Shown here piece by piece: positions 31,701 through 40,514 of a stretch of DNA of 64,000 nt. Source of the stretch: Microbacterium kunmingense (GTDB lineage: Bacteria; Actinomycetota; Actinomycetes; Actinomycetales; Microbacteriaceae); the NCBI RefSeq assembly GCF_023155745.1, contig NZ_JAKNUS010000001.1:186001-250000 (forward strand), in the 5' to 3' direction. A model generated the notes under the pieces. The model had not been told where the DNA came from and searched no databases. It worked only from the letters and a program-made list of their open reading frames with translations. Every line of letters begins with the position of its first letter. Position 1 is the stretch's first letter. A program made the translations under genes and the position numbers.

Positions 31701-34426
31701 GCGGCCGGGTGAGCAGGGCGGCGCTCCTGCGTCACCACCTGGGCTTCGCCTCGGGCGGCGGCGTTGTGGTCGCCGTGCTCGTCCTCGTGCTCACGGTGCT
31801 CGCGACCGCCGCCCCGGTCGCGCTCGCGCGCCTCGGGGATGCGACCGTGCAGTACCGGCTCGCGGGCCTGAGCGCCGTCGAACGCGACGTCGCGGCCGAC
31901 GAGAACGGCATCCCGCAGCTCGCCCCCGAGGTGCTCTTCTCCAGCCCCACCGAGGTCGCGGACGTGTGGGACGGATTCGCCGCCGAAGTCGAGCGCATCC
32001 GCGCCGAGGCGGCCGCGCCGCTTCCCGACATCCTGCAGCCGGCACGCACCGTCGCCGTCGGCTCGGCCTCCGCCCTCGCTGACGAGCCGGGAACCGCCGA
32101 GATCGCCGTCGCCGTCGACCCCGCCTACGAGGGCGAGATCGATATCGTCGAGGGGCGGCTGCCCGATCCCGCGGTGTTCACCGCGCTCGGCGAAGAGACC
32201 GCGGAGGGGCAGGCGTTCGGCAGGATCGAGATCGTCCTCTCGACCGACACCGCCGACGAGCTCGGCTGGGACGTGGGTGTGACGCGTCAGATCACCGGCG
32301 CAGGCGGCGTGGTCGACATCGTGCTCGTCGGTCTGTTCGCCCCCGCCGATGCGGGCAGCCCCTACTGGCAGCACGTCCCGTCGGTGCTCGAGCCGAACAT
32401 CTTCGACGACGGGAACAGGCCGCGCGTCGTCACCGGCACGGGTTTCACCCACCCCGCCTCCCTCCGCGCGACCTTTCCGCAGCAGGCCGCCGTGACGACC
32501 ACCGTCTGGTACCCCTTCGACGAGACCGCCGTGGACGCGCGGGACGCGGAGGACGTCGCCGCAGGGCTTCGCCTTCTCACCGCCGTCGGGCACACGGTCG
32601 CCGAGACCTCCGCCGGCACCGGCGGCATCCTGAGTCTGCGCTTCACCGCCGACGTGATCGGCGCGATCGAGGCGGCGCTGGCCCAGGAGGCGGCGACCGC
32701 GGGGGTGGTCGCCATGATCGCGTCCGGCCCGGTGGGCGTGGCCGCCGCCGTGCTGATCCTCGGGTGCCGGCTCGTGTTCGAGCGGCGTCGGCCCGCCCTC
32801 CGCCTCCTCTCGGCCCGCGGCGCCGATCACCGGCAGCTGCGCGTGCTCCTCGCCCTGGACGGGGTCGCCTGCGGCATCCTTCCCGCGCTCGCCGGCGTCG
32901 GGATCGGCGCCGCCCTCACCCAGGCGACCCTCGGCGCCCCGCCGGAGGCCACCGGCGCCCTCCTCGCGCTCGCGGTCGGTCTGCTCCCGGCCGTCGTCCT
33001 CGCCGCGCTCGCCCCCTCGGCTGCGGACCGACGCCCCCGCGCCGACCTCGGCGGACGGGGCTCTCGCCTCCGGGTCATCCTCGAGGGCGCCGTGCTCGTC
33101 CTCGCCGGGCTCTCGCTCACCCTGCTGCTGGTGCGCGGGGCGGGTGACGGCGCCGACCTCCTCACCGCCGCCACACCGCTCCTCCTCGCGCTCGTCGCGT
33201 GCGTCGTCACGCTCCGGCTCTACCCGATCCCGCTCGCGGCGCTCCTCCGCCGGTCGCGCTCGGGGCGCAACCTCGGCGGCTATCTCGGTGCGGTGCGGGC
33301 GCTGCGCGAACCCGCGATCGGCCTCACCCCGGTGCTCGCGCTCGTCGTGGGTGTGTCGGTGGCGGTCTCCTCCGGCATCCTCCTCTCCACCGTCCAGGCC
33401 GGAATCGACCGTTCCGCGCGGGCGCAGATCGGCGCGGACATCCGGGTGGCGGGCGGCATCATCACCCGCGACCAGCTCGCTCAGCTCGATGCGATCGACG
33501 GCGTCGCGGGGGCGACGGGGATCTCGGGCGCCGACCCGGTCACCCTCGACATCGACGGCGAGCGGGTGGGCACCTCCGCCTTCGTCGTCGACGCCGAGAA
33601 TCTCCGCGCGGTGCAGGGCGAGGGACCCGGGATGCTGCCGCCCGGCGTCTCGCTCACCCCGACCGGGGGCCCGCTCCCGATCGTGGTCTCGACCGCGCTC
33701 GCCGCGGAGATCGACGGGCGCGGGGGCCTGCGGGTCGGCACCGTCCCCGCCGAGGTGGTGGGGGTGCTCGACGGTCCAGCGCCGATCGGTGCGCGGGCGG
33801 CGTGGCTGGCGCTGGACTCCTCGGCCGCCGAGGAGGCGCTCGGGCGGGACCCGAGCGACCGCACTGCCGTGCTGCGGCTGGCTCCCGGCGCCGATCCCGC
33901 CGCGATCGTCGAGGAGGTGCGGACGGTGGTGAGCCCCACGCTCCGCATCGACACCGCCCGCGAGATCATCGACGACGTCCAGGCGAGCCCTGCTGTCGCG
34001 GGCCTGCGTGCCGCGCTCCTCACCGCGACCGCGCTCGCCGCCCTCCTCGGCGCCGTGGCGGTCGTGATGACGCTCACCCTCGCCGCCGCGCCCCGGACGA
34101 GGCTTCTCGTGCTCCTGCGGACCCTCGGCGCGCCCGCCCGGATCGGGCGGTCGCTCGCGACGTGGGAGGTGGCTCCGGCCGCCCTCGCCGCCCTCGTCGC
34201 CGGCACGCTCTTCGGCGCTGTCGTCCCCCTCGTCGTGCTCGCCGGGGTCGACCTCCGCTCGTTCACGGGGTCGACCGCGGCGCCCGCCTACGCGGTGGAC
34301 CCCCTCATCCTCGGGGTCACCCTCGGTGCGTTCGCCGCGCTCGTCGCATCCGCCACCGTCATCGCCCTCGCGGTCTCGCGCCGCGCCCGTGCCTCGCGCT
34401 TCCTGCGCACGGTCGAGGAAGGATAG
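31697..34426 (+). CDS. FtsX-like ABC transporter permease (second of pair)
   Basis: This 909-aa permease has one N-terminal helix, an extracytoplasmic domain of about 300 residues, and a four-helix core with FERRRPALRLLSARGADHRQ. A second outer domain and a C-terminal FtsX block (RTRLLVLLRTLGAPARIGRS) complete it. It is larger than its partner but shares the architecture, so the two probably form a heterodimer. It lies 4 nt before the first ATPase gene. Substrate is unknown; lipids, lipoproteins or peptides are typical for the family. Confidence 0.83.
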   Translation: MSGRVSRAALLRHHLGFASGGGVVVAVLVLVLTVLATAAPVALARLGDATVQYRLAGLSAVERDVAADENGIPQLAPEVLFSSPTEVADVWDGFAAEVERIRAEAAAPLPDILQPARTVAVGSASALADEPGTAEIAVAVDPAYEGEIDIVEGRLPDPAVFTALGEETAEGQAFGRIEIVLSTDTADELGWDVGVTRQITGAGGVVDIVLVGLFAPADAGSPYWQHVPSVLEPNIFDDGNRPRVVTGTGFTHPASLRATFPQQAAVTTTVWYPFDETAVDARDAEDVAAGLRLLTAVGHTVAETSAGTGGILSLRFTADVIGAIEAALAQEAATAGVVAMIASGPVGVAAAVLILGCRLVFERRRPALRLLSARGADHRQLRVLLALDGVACGILPALAGVGIGAALTQATLGAPPEATGALLALAVGLLPAVVLAALAPSAADRRPRADLGGRGSRLRVILEGAVLVLAGLSLTLLLVRGAGDGADLLTAATPLLLALVACVVTLRLYPIPLAALLRRSRSGRNLGGYLGAVRALREPAIGLTPVLALVVGVSVAVSSGILLSTVQAGIDRSARAQIGADIRVAGGIITRDQLAQLDAIDGVAGATGISGADPVTLDIDGERVGTSAFVVDAENLRAVQGEGPGMLPPGVSLTPTGGPLPIVVSTALAAEIDGRGGLRVGTVPAEVVGVLDGPAPIGARAAWLALDSSAAEEALGRDPSDRTAVLRLAPGADPAAIVEEVRTVVSPTLRIDTAREIIDDVQASPAVAGLRAALLTATALAALLGAVAVVMTLTLAAAPRTRLLVLLRTLGAPARIGRSLATWEVAPAALAALVAGTLFGAVVPLVVLAGVDLRSFTGSTAAPAYAVDPLILGVTLGAFAALVASATVIALAVSRRARASRFLRTVEEG

Positions 34427-34430
34427 GACC

Positions 34431-35393
34431 ATGCACTCCACCACCCGTTCGCACCCGGGCGCGGCGCCGGACGCCGACATCTGGTGCGCCGACCTCGTGC
34501 GCATCTTCCAGGTGCCGACGGCCTCGGGCCCGGGGATCGAGGTGCAGGCGCTGCAGGGCCTGAACCTCCGGGTCGACCCGGGTGAGCTCGTCGCCGTCGT
34601 GGGAGCATCCGGCTCGGGCAAGTCGACGCTCCTGTCGATCCTCTCCAGCCTCGACCGGCCGACCGCCGGCGTCGCCGTCGTCGCGGGCCACGACCTCCTG
34701 ACGATGAAGGAGAAGGAGCGGGTGGGCTTCCGGCGACGCAGCGTCGGGTTCGTGTGGCAGCAGACCTCGCGCAATCTCCTCCCCTACCTCACGGCGGCCG
34801 AGAACGTCGCGGCGAGCCTGGCCGTGACCGGCGAGCCGCGCGGGGCCGCCGCCCGGCGGACGCGGGTGACGGAGCTTCTCGATCTGGTCGAGGTGGGGCA
34901 CTGCGCGGCGCGGCGGCCGGCGGAGATGTCGGGCGGCGAGCAGCAGCGGGTCGCGATCGCCGTGGGCATCGCGAACAACCCGCGGGTGCTGCTCGCCGAT
35001 GAGCCGACCGGTGAGCTCGACGACACCACGAGCGCCCACGTGCTCGAGGCCCTGCGCACCGTGAACCGCGAGCGCGGCATCACCACGCTCATCGTCACCC
35101 ACGACCCCGGGGTGTCCGACCACGTCGCCCGCACCGTGCAGATCCGCGACGGGCGCACCTCCACCGAGGTGCTGCGCTCCACCCGCGTCGACGAGCACGG
35201 TGCCGAGGAGCACATCGCCGAGGAGTACGCCGTGCTCGACCGGGTGGGGCGGCTCCAGCTGCCCGACGAGTTCGTCGCCGCGCTCGACCTCCGCGACCGG
35301 GTGCGCCTGGCTCTCGAACCCGACCACGTGCAGGTGCGCCCGGGGGAGAGAGCGGATGCCGCGGCGCAGACCTCCGGCGAGGATCGGCCGTGA
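34431..35393 (+). CDS. ABC transporter ATP-binding protein (MacB/LolD-like)
   Basis: This 320-aa ATPase has Walker A GASGSGKST (about 58-66), a Q-loop in GFVWQQTSRNLLPYL, signature MSGGEQQRVAIA and Walker B VLLADEPTGELD. The H-loop is in VTHDPGV. The C-terminal 90 residues extend past the usual domain with charged segments and a RLQLPDEFVAALDLRDRVRL module seen in some FtsX-partner ATPases. It is coupled to the second ATPase gene by GTGA. Confidence 0.9.
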   Translation: MHSTTRSHPGAAPDADIWCADLVRIFQVPTASGPGIEVQALQGLNLRVDPGELVAVVGASGSGKSTLLSILSSLDRPTAGVAVVAGHDLLTMKEKERVGFRRRSVGFVWQQTSRNLLPYLTAAENVAASLAVTGEPRGAAARRTRVTELLDLVEVGHCAARRPAEMSGGEQQRVAIAVGIANNPRVLLADEPTGELDDTTSAHVLEALRTVNRERGITTLIVTHDPGVSDHVARTVQIRDGRTSTEVLRSTRVDEHGAEEHIAEEYAVLDRVGRLQLPDEFVAALDLRDRVRLALEPDHVQVRPGERADAAAQTSGEDRP

Positions 35394-36109
35394 GCGCGGC
35401 CGGCTCGGTGGCCCTGCGCGGGGAGGGCCTGTCGCGGACATTCCGCAGCGCCGCCGGCGACGTGCACGCCTGCGTCGACATCGACCTCCAGGCCCGCCCG
35501 GGTGAGCTCGTCGTCGTCACCGGCCCCTCGGGCGCGGGGAAGACGACCCTCCTGAACATCCTCGGCACCCTCGATCGCCCCGACGCCGGTCGCGTGTGGG
35601 TGGGCGAGACCGAGGTCACCGCGCTCGACGAGGAGGCGCTGTCAGAGGTGAGGCGACGCGACCTCGGCTTCGTCTTCCAGTCCTTCGGCCTGATCCCGGT
35701 CCTCTCCGCGGCCGAGAACGTCGAGCTGCCGCTGCGGATCGCCCGCACCGATCCGGCCGAGCGCGAGGCGCGCGTCGCCGAGGCGCTGCGGCTGGTGGGA
35801 CTCGCCGACCATGCCGCGCAGCGCCCCGGTGAACTGTCCGGCGGCCAGCAGCAGCGGGTCGGCATCGCCCGCGCGATCGTCGCCGAACCGCGCGTGCTCA
35901 TCGCAGACGAACCGACGGCGCAGCTGGACTCGCGCACCGCGGCCACGGTGATGGACCTCATCGTCGATCTCGTCCACACCCGCGGGATCGCCGCGGTGGT
36001 CGCCACCCACGATCCGATCCTGCGCGCCCGCGCCGATCGGGTCACCGAACTGCACGACGGCCGACTGCTGGCCGCCGAAGGGAGACTGCGCCGTGACCGA
36101 CGACGCTGA
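35390..36109 (+). CDS. ABC transporter ATP-binding protein (second ATPase)
   Basis: This 239-aa LolD-type ATPase has Walker A GPSGAGKTT near 44-52, GFVFQSFGLIPVL, signature LSGGQQQRVGIA, Walker B VLIADEPTAQLD and switch ATHDPIL. With the other ATPase and two permeases it completes a four-gene exporter. Having two distinct ATPases for one permease pair suggests a heterodimeric motor. The last 17 nt overlap the haem oxidase start. Confidence 0.9.
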   Translation: MSAAGSVALRGEGLSRTFRSAAGDVHACVDIDLQARPGELVVVTGPSGAGKTTLLNILGTLDRPDAGRVWVGETEVTALDEEALSEVRRRDLGFVFQSFGLIPVLSAAENVELPLRIARTDPAEREARVAEALRLVGLADHAAQRPGELSGGQQQRVGIARAIVAEPRVLIADEPTAQLDSRTAATVMDLIVDLVHTRGIAAVVATHDPILRARADRVTELHDGRLLAAEGRLRRDRRR

Positions 36110-37568
36110 CGCCGCCACCGTTCCCGCGAACCCCGCCGACACGGCGGTGGTCGTCGTGGGCGGCGGGATCGCGGGACTGGTCGCCGCGCTGGAGTGCGCC
36201 AAGGTCGGGATGAATGTCACCGTGCTCGAGCGCGACGCCCGGGTGGGCGGGGTCATCCGTCGCGAGACGCTCGGCGGCGTCGAGGTCGACCTCGCCGCCG
36301 ACGGCTTCTCCCTGCGCGGCGGGGTCGTCACCGCGGTCCTCGACGAGGTGGGGCTCGGCGGTCAGGTGGTCCGGCCCGATCACGGCGGGGTGTGGATCGC
36401 CGGTGGGAGCGGGCCTGCGCCGCTTCCCGACGACACGGTGCTCGGCATCCCCGCGAATGCGTGGGCCGAGGACGTCCGCCGTCACATCGGGTGGTCGGGC
36501 GCCTGGCGGGCCTACCTCGATCGTCTTCGACCCCCGCTCACGATCGGACAGGAGCACAGCCTCGGACGACTCGTGCGGACGCGGATGGGCGATCGCGTCC
36601 GTGACCGGCTGGTCGCACCCCTGAGCGTCGGCGGCTACGCGGTCGACCCCGACGACGTGCTCGTCGACGTCGCCGCACCGGGCCTGAACGCCGCGCTCAC
36701 CCGCACCGGATCGCTGGCCGGCGCCGTGGCCGCGCTGCGCGCAGAGCGCGAAAGCGGGGCCGGTGAGGACGGTGACGGTCTTGCCGGACTCCCGGGAGGG
36801 ATGTCGCGGCTCGTCGACGCACTGGTCGCGCGCCTCGACGACTTCGGCGTCGAGATCCGCACCGAGGCGGCCGTCAGAGGGATCCGATCATCCGGAGTCG
36901 CGGGCGCAGCGCCGTGGCGGGTCGAGACCGGTGACGGCGAGATCGACGCCGACGCCGTCGTCGTCGCGGTCGACGAACCCGCCGCGAGGGGGCTTCTCGC
37001 CGAGGCTGCTCCGTCGTTCGCCTCGCTGTCGGCCGATGTCGCGCCGACGGTGTCGCTCGAGTGCCTCACGCTCGTCTTCGACGCCCCGGGCGGCGCCGCG
37101 GACCGCCCCGGGCCGGTGGTGCACGCGGTGCCCGGCACCCGGCGCGCTGCGACGCTGCTGCACCAGACCGGCCGGTGGGCCCCGCTTCGCGAGGCGGCGG
37201 GCCCGCGGGGGCTCGTCGTGCGCGTGACCTTCGGCGGCCCGGGGGCGGCACCCGCCACGGCCGATCTCGACGACGCTTCGGCGACCGCGATGGCGCTCGC
37301 TGAAGCATCCGCTCTCCTGTCCGTGCCGTTGGACGAGGTGCGATTGCGCGGCACGCGCCGCGACCGCTACGCGCAGCCCCCGCCTGCGACGGCCCGCGGC
37401 GTGGCCGAGCGTGCCGCCCGCGCCCGGGGCGCGCTCGCGCCGGCGCCCGGGCTCGCGATCGTGGGTGCGTGGCTCTCGGGAACGGGGCTCGCGCAGGTCG
37501 TCGAGGACGCTGTCGCGGAGGCCGATCGGCTGCGGCGACGGCTGCTCTTCGGCGGCGCCGCCGGGTGA
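36093..37568 (+). CDS. hemY: Protoporphyrinogen/coproporphyrinogen III oxidase (FAD)
   Basis: This 491-aa FAD enzyme of haem synthesis has dinucleotide motif VVVVGGGIAGLVAALE (19-34), the VLERDARVGGVIR second element and LAGLPGGMSRLVDALV in the middle. The C-terminal AIVGAWLSGTGLAQVVEDA closes the FAD site. Actinobacteria mostly use the coproporphyrin branch, so oxidation of coproporphyrinogen III (CgoX role) is likely. SD AAGGGAG precedes the GTG. The start lies inside the ABC ATPase gene, so it is co-transcribed with the exporter. Confidence 0.88.
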   Translation: MTDDADAATVPANPADTAVVVVGGGIAGLVAALECAKVGMNVTVLERDARVGGVIRRETLGGVEVDLAADGFSLRGGVVTAVLDEVGLGGQVVRPDHGGVWIAGGSGPAPLPDDTVLGIPANAWAEDVRRHIGWSGAWRAYLDRLRPPLTIGQEHSLGRLVRTRMGDRVRDRLVAPLSVGGYAVDPDDVLVDVAAPGLNAALTRTGSLAGAVAALRAERESGAGEDGDGLAGLPGGMSRLVDALVARLDDFGVEIRTEAAVRGIRSSGVAGAAPWRVETGDGEIDADAVVVAVDEPAARGLLAEAAPSFASLSADVAPTVSLECLTLVFDAPGGAADRPGPVVHAVPGTRRAATLLHQTGRWAPLREAAGPRGLVVRVTFGGPGAAPATADLDDASATAMALAEASALLSVPLDEVRLRGTRRDRYAQPPPATARGVAERAARARGALAPAPGLAIVGAWLSGTGLAQVVEDAVAEADRLRRRLLFGGAAG

Positions 37569-37667
37569 TTGTGCCCGGCGCGGGTGCGCGCGTCAAGAGC
37601 GGATGCCGTCAGAGGAATACGCCGCTACTGTGTAAGGGATTTCACCCGACGAACGTGAGGAGACGTC

Positions 37668-38048
37668 ATGCGAGGCAAGATCGGGCTGGTCATCGGACTG
37701 GCCGCCGGCTACGTCCTGGGATCCCGTGCGGGGCGTGAGCGCTACGAGCAGATCAAGACCCAGGCCGAGAAGCTGTGGAACCAGCCCCCGGTGCAGAAGC
37801 AGGTCGCGAAGGTGACGGAGTTCGCCAAGTCCAGCGCCGCCGCCCTCCCCAGCACCCTGTGGGACAGCGCGGTCAAGGTGACGAAGGCCGCCACGTCGAA
37901 GGACACCAGCGGCGACCAGAAGGTCGCCGAGGTCAAGCGCGCCGCGAAGTCGTCGGCGGAGGCTGTGAAGGACGTCGCCGCCGACGCGGCGTCCGACGCA
38001 TCGGCTGCGGCGGCCAAGGCGTCGCCCGCGTCCCCCTCCGGAGCCTGA
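37668..38048 (+). CDS. YtxH-like small envelope protein
   Basis: This 126-aa protein has an N-terminal helix GKIGLVIGLAAGYVLGSRAGRERYEQI, the YtxH hallmark. A long Lys/Ala-rich, low-complexity helical tail ends in SAAAAKASPASPSGA. GTGAGGAG gives a strong SD. The tail resembles lipid- or membrane-surface-associated stress proteins. It leads a three-gene set with the holin-like and DUF3618-like genes. Confidence 0.75.
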   Translation: MRGKIGLVIGLAAGYVLGSRAGRERYEQIKTQAEKLWNQPPVQKQVAKVTEFAKSSAAALPSTLWDSAVKVTKAATSKDTSGDQKVAEVKRAAKSSAEAVKDVAADAASDASAAAAKASPASPSGA

Positions 38049-38049
38049 T

Positions 38050-38451
38050 ATGACGACACCGCGGGGATTCCGCGATCGGGCCGACGACAGCCTGCTGACG
38101 CTCGTCGGCGAGATTCCCGAGCTCGTCAAGAACCTCATCGTCGCCGAGATCGACTCCGCGAAGAAGTGGTTGGCGAAGACCGCGAAAGATGCCGGCATCG
38201 GGGCTGGCTGGTTCATCGCCGCCCTGTTCGTGCTGTTCTGGTCGGTCCCGGTCCTCGGCACCTTCGTCATCGCGGGTCTGTCGTCGTGGTGGCCCGTCTG
38301 GCTGTCGGCCATCGTCGTGTTCGCCGTGATGATCCTCATCGCGGTGGTGCTGGCCCTGTTCGGCTACTTCCGCTTCCGGCGGCTGTCGAACCGCGAGAAC
38401 CCGGTGCAGTCGATCGCCCTCGACGTGAAGGAGGTGCGCGATGAGCTCTGA
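38050..38451 (+). CDS. Phage-holin-superfamily III-like membrane protein
   Basis: This 133-aa protein has an N-terminal amphipathic helix (LLTLVGEIPELVKNLIVAEI, then AKKWLAKTAKDAG). Two membrane helices (GWFIAALFVLFWSVPVL and WPVWLSAIVVFAVMILIAVV) and a basic C terminus follow. This pattern fits the actinobacterial holin-X type, which is chromosomal and not a sign of a prophage. It lies 1 nt after the YtxH-like stop and overlaps the next gene by 11 nt. Confidence 0.8.
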   Translation: MTTPRGFRDRADDSLLTLVGEIPELVKNLIVAEIDSAKKWLAKTAKDAGIGAGWFIAALFVLFWSVPVLGTFVIAGLSSWWPVWLSAIVVFAVMILIAVVLALFGYFRFRRLSNRENPVQSIALDVKEVRDEL

Positions 38452-38743
38452 GATCTCGCCGCGCAAGAGCGCCGTGGCCCCGGTCCCCGTTCCGCGGACC
38501 GCGGTTCCGATCGGTATCGCCGACCCCGTCGAACAGGCGCGGGCCGAGCTCAAGGCGGCGCTTGCCGCCATCGAGGTCAAGGCGAACGTGCCTCGTCGGG
38601 TGGCGGAGGTGACCGACCGAGAGATCGAGCGCGCCCGCGATTTCGCGCGGCGCAGTCCCGGCGCCGCGACAGCCGCCGTGGTGGCCGCCGCGGCCGCGGT
38701 GGGCGGTCTTGTCTGGCTGTTCGTGCGGTCCTACACCCGGTGA
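38441..38743 (+). CDS. DUF3618-like small membrane protein
   Basis: This 100-aa protein has a Pro/Val-rich N terminus, a helix with DPVEQARAELKAALAAIEVK and a basic segment. A single C-terminal membrane helix (AATAAVVAAAAAVGGLVWLFV) ends in RSYTR. DUF3618 proteins start with a similar E-x-x-R-x-E-L helix. GAAGGAGG is an ideal SD inside the preceding gene. The three genes probably act together at the membrane, function unknown. Confidence 0.7.
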   Translation: MSSEISPRKSAVAPVPVPRTAVPIGIADPVEQARAELKAALAAIEVKANVPRRVAEVTDREIERARDFARRSPGAATAAVVAAAAAVGGLVWLFVRSYTR

Positions 38744-38784
38744 TCTGAGATATCGGTCGCGAGGCGGTCTCGCGCGGCCCGGGG

Positions 38785-38790
38785 TATGCT
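38785..38790 (+). promoter_or_regulatory. -10 box of the hemD leader ORF and hemD
   Basis: TATGCT at 38785-38790 predicts a transcription start near 38797, 12 nt before the leader ORF. No clear -35 is seen. Confidence 0.4.
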
Positions 38791-38808
38791 CGGGAAGCAG
38801 GCAGTGCA

Positions 38809-38901
38809 ATGGAGCGGATGCTGCCGATCGCGCGTGTGCACCCGCGCGCGTCGGTTGCTCGAAGCGCGGGCGGCCGAACACGCCCCACGAGAGTCGACTG
38901 A
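38809..38901 (+). CDS. 30-aa leader ORF abutting hemD
   Basis: ATG at 38809 opens 30 codons with 6 Arg (MERMLPIARVHPRASV and so on), ending at TGA 38899-38901. The hemD ATG follows with no spacer and in the same frame. hemD has only a weak SD of its own, so its translation may depend on termination of this leader. This could be an attenuating or coupling uORF. Whether it is translated is unproven. Confidence 0.4.
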   Translation: MERMLPIARVHPRASVARSAGGRTRPTRVD

Positions 38902-39744
38902 ATGAACCACGCAGCTCAGGACCCGCACGCCAAACCCCTGGGGGGTTGGCGCGTCCTCGTGCCCCGCGGCGGCCCGTGGGGTGACGGCGTGGCCGCTTCG
39001 CTGCGTCGACAGGGGGCGACGCCGGTGATCGCTCCCTTGATCAACTTCGCCCCCACCCGCGATCACGAGACGCTCGAGAAGGCCCTGGCCGACCTCGCTG
39101 CCGGCGCGTTCCGCTGGCTGACCGTGACGAGCGCCACCACCGTCGACGTCCTCTACGCCTACCGCGCGACCATTCCGGCCTCGACCAAGGTCGCCGCCGT
39201 GGGAGAGACCACGTCCGCCGCCCTGCAGGCCGTCGGCTATCGGGTCGATCTCGTTCCCGAGCGCGACAACTCCGCCGCGGGCATGGCCGAACAGCTGATC
39301 GCCCTCGAGCCCGAGCCCGTCGACATCCTCACCCTCCGCAGTGAGATCGCCAAGCCGGTGCTGACCCGCAGCCTCAGCGACGCGGGTCATCGCGTGCGCA
39401 GCGTCGTGGCCTACCGCACCGTCGGCGTGCCGGTCGCCGACCGCGTCGCCCGCGACGTCGAGAGTGGACGCATCAACGCCATCCTCGTCACCAGTGGGTC
39501 GGTGGCCGAGCAGGTCCACGCCCAGTTCCCCCACATCCCCGACACGACGGTGATCGCGGCGATCGGTCCGCGGACCGCGCGCGACGCACGGCGTGCCGGT
39601 CTCGAGGTCGATGTCGTCGCCGACACCCAGACCGTCGAAGCGCTCATCGCCGCCGTCGCGACGTTCTCGCTGCCTCACGCGGCCGACGAGTTCGCACCGC
39701 AGACCGGGGTCATCCGGCTGCCGGGCGTCGCCCGCGAAGACTGA
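38902..39744 (+). CDS. hemD: Uroporphyrinogen-III synthase
   Basis: This 280-aa enzyme closes hydroxymethylbilane to uroporphyrinogen III. The two-lobe pattern is visible: WRVLVPRGGPWGDGVAASL, WLTVTSATTVDVL, AAVGETTSAALQAVGYRVD in lobe one. Lobe two has RRSVVAYRT-like SVVAYRTVGVP, NAILVTSGSVAEQ and AIGPRTARDARRAGLEVDV. The last motif is the HemD C-terminal signature. The first 18 residues are a hydrophilic extension. It lies 1.3 kb downstream of the haem oxidase gene, though without other haem genes. Confidence 0.9.
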   Translation: MNHAAQDPHAKPLGGWRVLVPRGGPWGDGVAASLRRQGATPVIAPLINFAPTRDHETLEKALADLAAGAFRWLTVTSATTVDVLYAYRATIPASTKVAAVGETTSAALQAVGYRVDLVPERDNSAAGMAEQLIALEPEPVDILTLRSEIAKPVLTRSLSDAGHRVRSVVAYRTVGVPVADRVARDVESGRINAILVTSGSVAEQVHAQFPHIPDTTVIAAIGPRTARDARRAGLEVDVVADTQTVEALIAAVATFSLPHAADEFAPQTGVIRLPGVARED

Positions 39745-39747
39745 GGG

Positions 39748-40488
39748 GTGCCCGACCTCAGCGCATTCGCGTGGGTGCTCCTCGCCCTCGCCGCGGTCGT
39801 GATCGGGCTGTCTAAGACGGCGGTTCCCGGTGCCGGCACCCTCGCCGTCGCGGCGTTCGCCGCAGTGCTGCCCGCGCGGGAGTCGACCGGCACGATCCTG
39901 CTGCTGCTGATCCTCGCCGACATGTTCGCCATCACCATGTACGTGCGGCACGTCAACTGGCGCGCGCTGCTGCGCCTGGCCCCGGCGATCGTCGCGGGCC
40001 TCCTGGTCGGGGTTCTCTTCCTCGCCATCGCCGACGATGCGTGGGTCAAGCGCACCATCGGCGTGCTGCTGCTCGGCGTGATCGCGGTGACGCTCGTGCG
40101 TCGCCGGATGGCGTCGGCCCTGGCCGATGGACCCCCGCGGCGCGGTGCGGCCGCCGTGTACGGCACCCTGGGCGGCTTCACGACGATGGTCGCCAATGCG
40201 GCGGGACCGGTGATGTCGATGTACTTCCTCGCCGCACGCTTCCCGGTGAAGGAGTTCCTGGGCACGGCGGCGTGGCTCTTCGCCATCGTGAACATCAGCA
40301 AGGTCCCCTTCTCGGTCGGGCTCGGCCTCATCACGGTCCCCGGTCTCGTGCTCGACGCGATCCTCGCCCCGCTCGTCGTGGCGGGCGCCCTCGGCGGGCG
40401 CTGGATCGCCGACCGCATCGACCAGCGGCTGTTCGAGCGCCTCGTCATCGTCCTCACGGTCGTCGGCGCGGTGTACCTGCTGATCTGA
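39748..40488 (+). CDS. TauE/SafE family sulfite exporter-like membrane protein
   Basis: This 246-aa protein has about eight hydrophobic segments, the IGLSKTAVPGAGTLAVAA motif near residue 14 and the second-half GGFTTMVANAAGPVMSMY repeat, both typical of TauE/SafE anion permeases. The GTG start is 3 nt after hemD, suggesting co-transcription. The substrate could be sulfite, sulfonate or another anion. Confidence 0.88.
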   Translation: MPDLSAFAWVLLALAAVVIGLSKTAVPGAGTLAVAAFAAVLPARESTGTILLLLILADMFAITMYVRHVNWRALLRLAPAIVAGLLVGVLFLAIADDAWVKRTIGVLLLGVIAVTLVRRRMASALADGPPRRGAAAVYGTLGGFTTMVANAAGPVMSMYFLAARFPVKEFLGTAAWLFAIVNISKVPFSVGLGLITVPGLVLDAILAPLVVAGALGGRWIADRIDQRLFERLVIVLTVVGAVYLLI

Positions 40489-40502
40489 GGGCGGTCGCGC
40501 GG

Positions 40503-40508
40503 TAGTCT
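40503..40508 (+). promoter_or_regulatory. -10 box (leaderless) of the RimJ-like GNAT gene
   Basis: TAGTCT ends 6 nt before the GTG start at 40515. Confidence 0.5.
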
Positions 40509-40514
40509 GCCGCC

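Noticed and set aside
31010..34774. Open frame of 1254 codons on the minus strand
   Set aside because: It lies antisense to both FtsX-type permeases, and the translation is Gly/Arg/Glu-rich shadow sequence.
38050..38451. Holin-like gene as a prophage marker
   Set aside because: No phage genes, att sites or lysin surround it. Holin-X-type proteins are normal chromosomal genes in actinobacteria.
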